Below the pieces are notes generated by a model that saw nothing but the letters and a program-made list of their open reading frames with translations, did no database searches and was not told the origin of the DNA. This document shows, one piece after another, positions 14,576 to 20,847 of a DNA stretch of 20,847 bases. Each line of letters opens with the position of its first letter. Within the stretch, counting starts at the first letter, position 1. This stretch comes from SXOA01 sp051004015 (lineage in GTDB: Bacteria > Planctomycetota > Planctomycetia > Pirellulales > Pirellulaceae). The translations under genes and the position numbers were made by a program. The stretch covers positions 1 to 20,847 of the forward strand of contig JBPCKT010000090.1 of assembly GCA_051004015.1 (NCBI GenBank), read 5' to 3'.

Positions 14576-16066
14576 ATGCTCACCATGCTCGGCAGCCCGC
14601 GGAAGTGTTGCGATGGCCTGACCCGGCGGGAGACGCTGAAGGCCGGGGCGCTCACGGCGCTCGGTGGTCTGACGTTGACGGACTTACTGCGCGCGGAAGA
14701 AGCGGCGGGAACGAAGTCGAAGCCAGGGAAGGCCAAGAATGTCATCGTGCTGTACCTGCTCGGCGGGGCGGCGACGCAGGACATGTGGGACATGAAGCCG
14801 GATGCTCCTGCGGAAGTGCGGGGAGAATTCAAGCCGGTGGCGACGAATGTGCCGGGTATCAATATCTGCGAGCTGATGCCGCAGATGACCAAATGGATGC
14901 ACAAGGCGGCCATCGTCCGCTCGGTGAATCACAAGGCGGGCTGCCACAACACGCTGCCGAGCTATACCGCTCTCGAAGAACCCATCTCGAACAACACCAG
15001 CACCAAGGACAGCTATCCGCCGAGCATGGGCTCTGTTTGCGAATACCTGCAAGATACCGGGGCCATGCCGCGGCCGAGTCCGCGCGGGACGCTGGCCGGC
15101 ACCGAGGTCAACACAGAGCTTCCCGCCTACGTCTACATGCCCTGCTATCTCGGCTGGGGGCAGAACATCGTCCGGCCTGGGCCGTACGGCGGATTTCTCG
15201 GCCATCGGTACGATGCACTGACGACCGAGTGCAAACCGACCTACGACGAAGGAGGTGCCAAACCTGCGCCTGGTTCGCCGCAAGTCGTCCGCGGAATGCC
15301 TCTCTTGCCGCACAGCACGCTGCCGCAGGAAATCACGCTCGACCGCCTGAGCCAGCGCCGCGGCTTGATGGAGCAGATGGACAGCGAAATGCGCCGGCTG
15401 GAATCGGCCTTCTCGGTCCATCAGCATAGCCGCTTGAAAGAGAAGGCGTATGGCATGCTCACCTCGTCCAAGGCCCGGCAGGCCTTCGACCTTTCCGGCG
15501 AAGACCCCAAGACGCTCGACCGCTACGGTCGGACGCTCTTCGGCCACAGCACGCTCATCGCCCGCCGGCTGGTGGAGTCCGGCGTCCGATTCATCAACGT
15601 CACCTGGGACCTGTTCTGGGACCGCGTGCAAGTTGACTACGACGCCTGGGACACGCACACGAAGAATTTTTCCATCCTCAAGACCAACAAGCTGCCGAAC
15701 TTCGACCAGACCGTTTCGGCTTTGCTGGAAGATTTGACGAGCCGCGGCCTGCTCGACGAAACGCTCATCGTGGTGAAGAGCGAAATGGGGCGCACGCCGA
15801 AAATCAACGGCAATGCCGGGCGGGATCACTGGACCTATTGCTACAGCAACGTCTTCTTCGGCGGCGGCATCACCGGCGGCACCCTCTACGGCTCCTCCGA
15901 TTCGCAGGCCGCCTACGTCAAGGACAAGCCGGTCAGCACGTCGGACATTTGTGCCACGGTCTACCGTGCGCTCGGAATCCCCGATGAAACCACCGTCCCC
16001 GACCGCGGCGGCCGGCCGGTTTCGATTCTGCATGGGGGGCGGGCGATTGAGGAGCTACTGAGTTAA
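14576..16066 (+). CDS. DUF1501 family protein, Tat-exported (alkaline-phosphatase/sulfatase-like fold)
   Basis: The protein is 496 aa. GAGG lies 8 nt before the ATG at 14576. The N-terminus carries a twin-arginine motif TRRETLKAGALTALGGLTL (residues 17-35), so export folded through Tat is expected. The body matches the planctomycete DUF1501 family: NVIVLYLLGGAATQDMWDMKPDAP near residue 55, the middle segment FGHSTLIARRLVESGVRFINV, the DAWDTHTKNF stretch, SEMGRTPKINGNAGRDHWTYCYSNVFFGGGI and the end VSTSDICATVYRALGIP. The fold is related to sulfatases and alkaline phosphatases, with metal-binding Asp and His. No reaction is established. Family members usually sit beside DUF1549/DUF1553 cytochrome-like genes, but none is visible here, so the gene stands alone. 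Confidence 0.93.
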   Translation: MLTMLGSPRKCCDGLTRRETLKAGALTALGGLTLTDLLRAEEAAGTKSKPGKAKNVIVLYLLGGAATQDMWDMKPDAPAEVRGEFKPVATNVPGINICELMPQMTKWMHKAAIVRSVNHKAGCHNTLPSYTALEEPISNNTSTKDSYPPSMGSVCEYLQDTGAMPRPSPRGTLAGTEVNTELPAYVYMPCYLGWGQNIVRPGPYGGFLGHRYDALTTECKPTYDEGGAKPAPGSPQVVRGMPLLPHSTLPQEITLDRLSQRRGLMEQMDSEMRRLESAFSVHQHSRLKEKAYGMLTSSKARQAFDLSGEDPKTLDRYGRTLFGHSTLIARRLVESGVRFINVTWDLFWDRVQVDYDAWDTHTKNFSILKTNKLPNFDQTVSALLEDLTSRGLLDETLIVVKSEMGRTPKINGNAGRDHWTYCYSNVFFGGGITGGTLYGSSDSQAAYVKDKPVSTSDICATVYRALGIPDETTVPDRGGRPVSILHGGRAIEELLS

Positions 16067-16070
16067 CCAG

Positions 16071-16164
16071 CCATGGGAATGGCCACGAAAAACGCGAAAA
16101 GTCACAAAGCAAAACCTCTCTTCCTCTTTGTGCCTCTTTGTGTTCTTCGTGGCCATCCCCTTGG
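16071..16164. repeat. Large imperfect palindrome between DUF1501 and uvrA (ATGGCCACGAA type)
   Basis: Left arm 16071-16109 and right arm 16126-16164 (39 nt each, 16-nt loop) are imperfect inverted copies. The core ATGGCCACGAA (16079-16089) and TTCGTGGCCAT (16146-16156) are exact, and CACAAAG and CTTTGTG units recur inside the arms. It begins 5 nt after the DUF1501 stop and ends 21 nt before the uvrA start. It creates an in-frame GTG at 16138 that could mislead automatic start calling. Confidence 0.8.
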
Positions 16165-16185
16165 TTGTCTAGGGAAGGACGCAAT

Positions 16186-18726
16186 GTGGCGGCGGGGCGG
16201 ATCGAGCTAAGAGGCGTGGAAGTCCACAACCTGAAAAAGGTTGAACTGGATTTGCCCCACCACAAGCTCATCGTCTTCTGCGGCGTCTCCGGCAGCGGGA
16301 AGACAAGCCTGGCCCTCGACACGCTCTATGCCGAGGGGCAGCGGCGGTACATCGAAAGCTTCTCCGTCTACACCCGCCAGTTTCTCGAACGGCTGGAGAA
16401 GCCCGCAGCGGAAAGAATCGATGGACTCCCCGCGGCTCTCGCCGTCACACACTTCCATGCCGCCCGCTCGCCGCGCTCCACAATCGGCACCACGACCGAA
16501 ACGGCAGACTATCTCCGCTTGCTCTATGCTCGTATCGGGAAGCTCCACTGCCGCAACTGTGGTCGATTGGTAGACAGAGATTCGCCGGAGTCGGTCGCGG
16601 AGAAAATTGCACAAGTGCCGGCGGGGACAAAGTTTCAAATCACCTTCCCCAAAAAATGGCTGCAGGATTTGCCTTTCTCTGAGATCTCCGCGCCTTTGCG
16701 CGAGGCCGGCTTTGTCCGGGCGATTATCGCCAGCGAAGTCATTGATCTGTCTAGCGTCAATCCGGCAGAAGGGGCATCACGCAGAGGCGCGGAGGACGCA
16801 GAGGTTTTGATTATTGTCGATAGATTGATTGCCGGCCAAAGCCAAGTGCAGCGAGTTCGTGATTCTGTCGAGACGGCATTCTCGCATGGCGATGGTGTTT
16901 GCGTGGTCCTGTTAGAGACCAACGACGGAAACCAACGCCGGGCCTATTCCAACTCCCTCTGCTGCCTGACATGCAACATCGACTATCCCGACCCTGAACC
17001 GCGGCAGTTCAGCTTTAACAGCCCGCTGGGGGCGTGCCCGAAGTGTGAAGGAGCGGGAACCCTGGTCGCCGACGGGCCAACGAAGCGAAAAAAATTGACA
17101 GTCGTCTGCGATGCTTGCAATGGCCGCCGGCTGAATGAGAATGCCCTGGCATGGCGAATCAGCGGCAAGAATGTCGCGGAAATGATGGAAATGCGAATTG
17201 ATTCAGCCCGGCTGTTTCTCCAATCGCTGCCGCTCACAGTTGCCGAGCAGTCAATCGCAAAGACGATCGTAGAGCAGCTTGATTCGCGACTGAGATTCCT
17301 CCTCTCGCTCGGCCTCGGCTATCTCGCCTTCAGCCGGCCACTAAATACGCTTTCTGTCGGAGAGGCCCAGCGAGTGAATCTCACATCGGCTCTCGGTTCG
17401 AGCCTGGTCAACATGCTGTATGTCCTCGACGAGCCTTCGGTCGGCCTGCATCCGGGGGACGTCGATAAACTGGTGGCTGCGGTGCAGGGGCTGAAAGACC
17501 GCGGCAACACGGTGGCGGTGGTGGAGCATGAAGAATCCCTCATCCGCGCGGCGGACCACGTTGTGGAAATCGGCCCTGGTGCCGGAGAAAGTGGCGGTAC
17601 GGTTGCCTTTCAAGGGACGCCGACGGAAATGCTCGTTCCCGGCGCGAGTCTGACGGGAGAATACCTCGCCGGTCGCCGCGGCATTACATCATGCACGCAA
17701 AGAAAGCCGATTACCCGCGGCCGCATCAAGCTGACCGGCGCGCGGGGGCACAACCTCAAGAATCTTTCGCTCGATTTTCCCCTCGGCGTTCTCTGTCTCG
17801 TCACCGGCGTCAGCGGCGCGGGGAAAAGCTCGCTGGTGCAGGAGACGCTCTATGGGGCCCTCTGTCGCCGCAAGAAGAAGGACTGCGACGAGCCGCTGCC
17901 GTATGACGACGTGTTCGGCGATGGGCAGATTGACGACGTGGTGCTGATGGACCAGAGCCCCATCGGCCGCTCCCCCCGCTCTAACCCGGTGACGTACATC
18001 AAGGCGTTCGATGCTGTTCGCCAGGTCTTCGCCGAGACGGTGGAGGCCCGCACCCACAACTACGGGCCGGGGCATTTCAGCTTCAACGTGGAAGGGGGGC
18101 GGTGCGATGCCTGCGAGGGGGACGGCTACAAACAGATCGATATGCAGTTTTTGCCCGACGTGCTGGTGAAGTGCAAGGTCTGCGCAGGCACCCGCTACCG
18201 CCGCGAGATTCTGGCCGTCACCTACCGCGGCAAGAGCATCGCCGAGGTGCTGGAGATGACCGCCCGCGAGGCCTTCTCCTTCTTCCGCGGCCAGCCGAAG
18301 GTGCAGGGGCGGCTGAAGCAACTGATGGACGTCGGCCTGGACTACCTCCGCCTCGGCCAGCCCGCCCCCACCCTCTCCACCGGCGAAGCCCAGCGGCTGA
18401 AGCTCGCCGCCTACCTCTCCGAAGCCAGCCGCAGCCGCACGCTGTTCCTGCTCGACGAGCCGACGACCGGCCTGCACTTCGCCGACGTCGTCAAGCTGCT
18501 CGACTGCTTCGCCGCCTTGCTCTCCGTCGGCCACTCGCTGATCATCGTGGAACACAACCTGCAACTCATGCGCTCCGCCGACTATTTGATCGACCTCGGC
18601 CCCGGTGCCGGCGACGACGGCGGCCGGATCGTGGTGCAAGGGACGCCGGAAGAAGTGGCGGCGTGTGAAGAATCGGTGACGGGCCGGTTCGTCCGTGGGG
18701 TAGGCTTCCAGCCTGCCCAAACCTAG
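16186..18726 (+). CDS. uvrA: UvrA-type ABC ATPase (excinuclease subunit A homologue), shortened
   Basis: The protein is 846 aa. The GTG at 16186 is preferred because AGGGAAGGA lies 6 nt upstream and VAAGRIELRGVEVHNLK is the usual beginning. A GTG at 16138 lies inside a repeat. UvrA features are in order: Walker A GVSGSGKTS (33-41), the RRYIESFSVYTRQF region, a zinc module CRNC (122-125), CCLTC (259-263), CPKC (284-287) and CDAC (308-311), signature LSVGEAQR (389-396), DEPSVGLH, second Walker A GVSGAGKSS (541-549), GRCDACEGDG (638-647) with CKVC (663-666), LSTGEAQR (730-737) and DEPTTGLHF. Both signatures lack the second Gly of LSGGE. The UvrB-binding region is present, but the stretch between CPKC and CDAC is about 20 residues where classical UvrA has over 100. 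The role is probably DNA damage recognition, or a variant function if it is a paralogue. It lies downstream of the DUF1501 gene without a clear promoter. Confidence 0.9.
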   Translation: MAAGRIELRGVEVHNLKKVELDLPHHKLIVFCGVSGSGKTSLALDTLYAEGQRRYIESFSVYTRQFLERLEKPAAERIDGLPAALAVTHFHAARSPRSTIGTTTETADYLRLLYARIGKLHCRNCGRLVDRDSPESVAEKIAQVPAGTKFQITFPKKWLQDLPFSEISAPLREAGFVRAIIASEVIDLSSVNPAEGASRRGAEDAEVLIIVDRLIAGQSQVQRVRDSVETAFSHGDGVCVVLLETNDGNQRRAYSNSLCCLTCNIDYPDPEPRQFSFNSPLGACPKCEGAGTLVADGPTKRKKLTVVCDACNGRRLNENALAWRISGKNVAEMMEMRIDSARLFLQSLPLTVAEQSIAKTIVEQLDSRLRFLLSLGLGYLAFSRPLNTLSVGEAQRVNLTSALGSSLVNMLYVLDEPSVGLHPGDVDKLVAAVQGLKDRGNTVAVVEHEESLIRAADHVVEIGPGAGESGGTVAFQGTPTEMLVPGASLTGEYLAGRRGITSCTQRKPITRGRIKLTGARGHNLKNLSLDFPLGVLCLVTGVSGAGKSSLVQETLYGALCRRKKKDCDEPLPYDDVFGDGQIDDVVLMDQSPIGRSPRSNPVTYIKAFDAVRQVFAETVEARTHNYGPGHFSFNVEGGRCDACEGDGYKQIDMQFLPDVLVKCKVCAGTRYRREILAVTYRGKSIAEVLEMTAREAFSFFRGQPKVQGRLKQLMDVGLDYLRLGQPAPTLSTGEAQRLKLAAYLSEASRSRTLFLLDEPTTGLHFADVVKLLDCFAALLSVGHSLIIVEHNLQLMRSADYLIDLGPGAGDDGGRIVVQGTPEEVAACEESVTGRFVRGVGFQPAQT
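16677..16803. repeat. Inverted repeat arms within uvrA (CGCAGAGGCGCGGAGG type)
   Basis: The arm at 16773-16803 has the wording of a dispersed planctomycete repeat (CACGCAGAGGCGCGGAGG). The segment at 16677-16707 matches its reverse complement at 25 of 31 positions by my count. Both are translated (LREAG and GASRRGAEDAE). The left arm may partly be conserved UvrA coding sequence. Confidence 0.55.
18699..18717. repeat. Short palindromic repeat forming the uvrA C-terminus (GGTAGGCTTCCAGCCTGCC)
   Basis: The 19-mer contains AGGCT-TCC-AGCCT. From memory this unit is widespread in planctomycete genomes, often adding VGFQPA to protein ends. Here it encodes exactly VGFQPA at residues 839-844 of the UvrA protein, just before the stop. 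Confidence 0.6.
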
Positions 18727-18794
18727 CAGCCGGAGCTCAACGACCTCCGGGTTTCGCCTTCGCTCGTCGCGGTCTATCTGCAACCGGCCCCCAT

Positions 18795-19127
18795 GATTCA
18801 CCTTTTCCAGCAACTTTGTCACGGCACCATCCCCTTTCGCAACCTCTTGCCATTTCTCACATTACGTGATGATTCATGATTCATTTTCGCCTGAATCAGG
18901 CCATTCGTGATTCATAATTCCTGTGGTCTAATCGCATAAGTCCTTAATTCAATTGACCTTAGTTGCAGGCAAGGCCGTGAATCACCGCGCTACACCGCTG
19001 ATTCTGATACAGGTTTCACGCTCTCTCGTTTGGCTGTATCAAGGCCCTCAACTCCTTTGCCTCCAGCATGTTCCGGTGATTCACGTCCTGAAATTCTCCT
19101 TGCATCGGAAACACCCTGATTGATTCA
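18795..19127. repeat. Cluster of GATTCA/TGAATC motifs
   Basis: Occurrences of GATTCA or its complement start at 18795, 18871, 18878, 18892, 18909, 18978, 19078 and 19122. Two are full palindromes of the form GTGAWTCAC (18977-18985 and 19076-19084). In random sequence about one hit per 2 kb on both strands would be expected. Confidence 0.55.
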
Positions 19128-19340
19128 CCCACGCGACGACTTTTTCCAGCCGAGTCACTCGCTCCCCTCCCTCCATAAACCGCGCGCAGCGAGTTCCGAG
19201 AGTACGATGCGCGAATAGACTCGTTTGTTCACTATCCACAAAAGAATCTTTTTCGCTTGGCGCGGCGGCCCGCCAGCGCTGGGCGGTTTGCCTTCGTCGG
19301 CCTGTCCTGCTGCCTTAGCCCGGAACGGGCGAGCTATGTC

Positions 19341-19500
19341 AGCCCTGGGTAGGTGAGCAGGAATGTCGGCAGCCCTGAAAGGGCGCGCTAAGGACGGCAA
19401 GCACCGACCGCACCCCGATTAGCGCGCCCTTTCAGGGCTTCTGATTCCATATTTTCTCTACCCAGGGCGGCGCACGGCTTCGCCGTGCTTGCCCTGGGCT
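19341..19500. repeat. Nested inverted-repeat element
   Basis: An exact 21-bp inner pair of arms lies at 19371-19391 and 19419-19439, each with AGCCCTGAAAGGGCG or its complement, around a 27-nt loop. Outer exact 11-bp arms are GCCCTGGGTAG (19342-19352) and CTACCCAGGGC (19458-19468). A third hairpin follows, with CCCAGGGC (19461-19468) and GCCCTGGG (19491-19498) enclosing GCACGGC-TTC-GCCGTGC (19472-19488). The wording is that of dispersed elements commonly seen in planctomycete genomes. Confidence 0.8.
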
Positions 19501-19627
19501 GTCTTAGCGCCGGCCCTTTGGGCCTGAGAAGCGCATCCTGAGCGTGCCGCGCGCTGCGCCTGCATAACAAGTTCAGTAGTGCCCACAAGAGTCTTCGCGA
19601 AAATCAATGAGGGGAAGGCGTCTTGAT

Positions 19628-19656
19628 TTGACGGACCAATTGGCGCTCGGTACTAT
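19628..19656 (+). promoter_or_regulatory. Promoter of the TIR-like gene
   Basis: TTGACG (19628-19633) and TACTAT (19651-19656) are separated by 17 nt. The start point would be near 19663, giving a leader of about 52 nt to the ATG at 19715. Confidence 0.55.
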
Positions 19657-19714
19657 GCAGACGTGTTCTAGATAATCAATGGTTCGGCCGCAGAGGCGTA
19701 TGCGGGAGAAATTC

Positions 19715-20782
19715 ATGGCTGTCATGCCAATAGAAGTAGTCGAGATCGGAAACGTAGCCCGCGAGGACATCGCGCGCGCTATTACCCAGGCGAACGCACA
19801 GCAGGGGCAATTCCAGTTTTTTCACCTGTCGCTTGACCAGAGTGCCGGACTTCGCCAGCACACATACCGCCAATTAAAAGCAAGCGACTTTCTCGACACG
19901 ATGGCTCGTTTTCGGACAGAACTCCGCGGCTACCATCCGTTCTTGATCACTTTCATCGATTCGCCATTAGACGGTACTCGCTTTTGTAATCTTTTTGGTA
20001 GTCACCGCGCTGAGGATGGACTTGCCCTTGCGACAACTTCAAATGTTGCAGACGTAATTGTCCCAGGCGATCGTATGGTCGCATATGTCCTTTACTACTT
20101 GGCACGATACGCGCTTAGCTTTGCGTGTCCAGACCACAAAAACCACGACGATGATCGTCGATGCGTCTTTGATCGCAAAATTGATAAACGTCGACTGCTC
20201 GATAGCATGAAAGCACATTCGTTTTGCGACGACTGTCGTCGCGCACTTCTGTCTGCTGGAAGCTCGGTCTCTCCAAACCAGTTGGAGGCTCTTGATTCAC
20301 TACTTCAGCTTGCGGGTGAGTTGATGGCATCTGAAAAGCCGAGCCCTGTGTCTCGGCCGACAGCATTTATCGGCTCTTCGACTGCAGGTCTCCCTATAGC
20401 CAACAAACTCCAGGCGTTGCTGGAGTACGATCTAGAGGCTGTAGTCTGGAATCAAGGGACCGTGTTCGGATTGGGGGATGGCACGCTTGAGGCTCTCGAA
20501 GTTGCTGTCTTGTCATATGATTTTGGCATCTTTGTGTTTACACCGGACGACGAATTGCATACGCGGGGCCAAGTCAAGCCAATTGCACGCGACAATGTAA
20601 TTTTCGAGCTTGGGTTATTCGCCGGTAAGCTGACAAGACACCGCGCGTTCGTCGTCCATCCAAGAAAGAACGCCATCCAGCTTCCGAGCGACCTACAGGG
20701 TATTTCGACTGCAACATTTGGGCTCTTCCGACTGAAGCGCGCGCTGGGTGATAGAAAAGAAGTGGGACATGGGGTTTTCTAA
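19715..20782 (+). CDS. TIR-like domain protein (CAP12/Pycsar type) with an N-terminal degenerate archaemetzincin-like domain
   Basis: The protein is 355 aa from the ATG at 19715, chosen for GGGAG 6 nt upstream. In-frame ATGs at 19679 and 19700 have no ribosome binding site. C-terminal residues 217-335 match the TIR-like family of bacterial nucleotide-binding proteins found in CBASS-STING and Pycsar defence: FIGSSTAGLPIANKLQALL, VVWNQGTVF, LEALEVAVLSYDFGIFVFTPDD and ARDNVIFELGLFAG, with Glu298 as the candidate NADase catalytic residue. Such domains usually cleave NAD+ when activated. The N-terminal 200 residues lack HExxH, but ARYALSFAC at the expected place is followed by Cys138, Cys150, Cys171 and Cys174 (CVFDRKIDKRRLL...FCDDC), closely like the structural cysteine cluster of archaemetzincins. 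This half may sense or bind the trigger (inferred). The DNA is AT-richer than the rest of the window. The next gene may start 37 nt downstream. Confidence 0.85.
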   Translation: MAVMPIEVVEIGNVAREDIARAITQANAQQGQFQFFHLSLDQSAGLRQHTYRQLKASDFLDTMARFRTELRGYHPFLITFIDSPLDGTRFCNLFGSHRAEDGLALATTSNVADVIVPGDRMVAYVLYYLARYALSFACPDHKNHDDDRRCVFDRKIDKRRLLDSMKAHSFCDDCRRALLSAGSSVSPNQLEALDSLLQLAGELMASEKPSPVSRPTAFIGSSTAGLPIANKLQALLEYDLEAVVWNQGTVFGLGDGTLEALEVAVLSYDFGIFVFTPDDELHTRGQVKPIARDNVIFELGLFAGKLTRHRAFVVHPRKNAIQLPSDLQGISTATFGLFRLKRALGDRKEVGHGVF

Positions 20783-20819
20783 GAGTTTGGGTTACCAGAC
20801 CTTCTCTTGGAGCACCGAC

Positions 20820-20847
20820 ATGTCCCAGCAGGCTTTGTATCAGGTTT
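20820..20847 (+). CDS. Start of a further gene, cut by the window edge
   Basis: An ATG at 20820 is preceded by GGAG with a 7-nt spacer, 37 nt after the TIR-like stop. Only MSQQALYQV can be read, so no family can be given. The spacing suggests an operon with the TIR-like gene. Confidence 0.35.

Larger units (their letters stand above)
18727..19620. other. Non-coding, repeat-rich interval between uvrA and the TIR-like gene
   Basis: No convincing coding frame was found on either strand in this 894-bp stretch. Open frames of 60-80 codons are made of palindromes and low-complexity Ala/Arg/Pro. The left part (18795-19127) is relatively AT-rich and contains eight copies of GATTCA or TGAATC. The middle (19155-19320) has no clear signal. 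The right part (19341-19500) contains nested inverted repeats. It separates housekeeping-like genes from the AT-richer gene to the right. Confidence 0.7.

Noticed and set aside
14684..16033. 449-codon open frame on the minus strand
   Set aside because: It is antisense to the DUF1501 gene, which has a Tat signal, ribosome binding site and promoter on the plus strand.
17689..18822. 377-codon open frame on the minus strand
   Set aside because: It is a shadow of the second half of uvrA, a result of high G+C at third positions.
18795..19127. CRISPR array
   Set aside because: GATTCA motifs are only 6-9 bp, irregularly spaced and in both orientations, so there are no repeats or spacers of CRISPR size.
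19155..19400. Possible 81-codon gene on the minus strand
   Set aside because: Much of it runs through the palindromic element and the sequence has no domain-like pattern or ribosome binding site.
20690..20782. Frameshift near the C-terminus of the TIR-like gene
   Set aside because: The final residues (FRLKRALGDRKEVGHGVF) do not follow the usual family ending, but no other frame restores a better one, so a frameshift cannot be supported.

Overview
The window looks like a piece of a chromosome from a planctomycete, probably of the Gemmata/Pirellula type. This is inferred from gene content and style. The evidence is a Tat-exported DUF1501 protein, an ECF sigma factor next to a Ser/Thr kinase with tetratricopeptide repeats, a secreted subtilase with an N-terminal LEDRCLL motif, and many short palindromic repeats lying between and even inside genes. 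Most of the window is GC-rich. The last kilobase is clearly poorer in G+C. No tRNA, rRNA, CRISPR array or transposase was seen.

Left part, 1-12188, all on the minus strand. Reading in the direction of transcription: a MarR regulator (12188-11733), a membrane fusion protein (11730-10369) and an RND pump (10372-6866) form a tight efflux operon. It is followed by an ECF sigma factor (6819-6250) and a kinase-TPR receptor (6174-2677), a pair common in planctomycetes. Next come a small secreted cupin (2494-2009), bracketed by two copies of a 57-59 bp repeat, and a subtilisin-like protease that runs off the left edge (1848-1) and has a good promoter.

Right part, 12322-20847, all on the plus strand. 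A small protein of unknown function overlaps by ATGA an enolase-superfamily enzyme, followed 4 nt later by a small two-helix membrane protein. A clear extended -10 promoter and a perfect hairpin lead into the DUF1501 gene, followed by a UvrA-type ATPase that appears to lack the insertion domain. Then comes about 1 kb of non-coding sequence full of repeats. After it, a promoter drives an AT-richer gene whose C-terminal half is a TIR-like domain (CAP12/Pycsar type). Its N-terminal half looks like an archaemetzincin fold that has lost HExxH but kept the four-cysteine zinc cluster. A well-placed ribosome binding site and ATG start another gene at the right edge.

The most interesting items are this TIR/degenerate-zincin protein at the edge of what may be a defence island, and the repeats that have entered reading frames without breaking them: a palindromic insert of about 27 codons in the kinase catalytic domain, a repeat arm inside the UvrA gene, and a repeat that forms the UvrA C-terminus.
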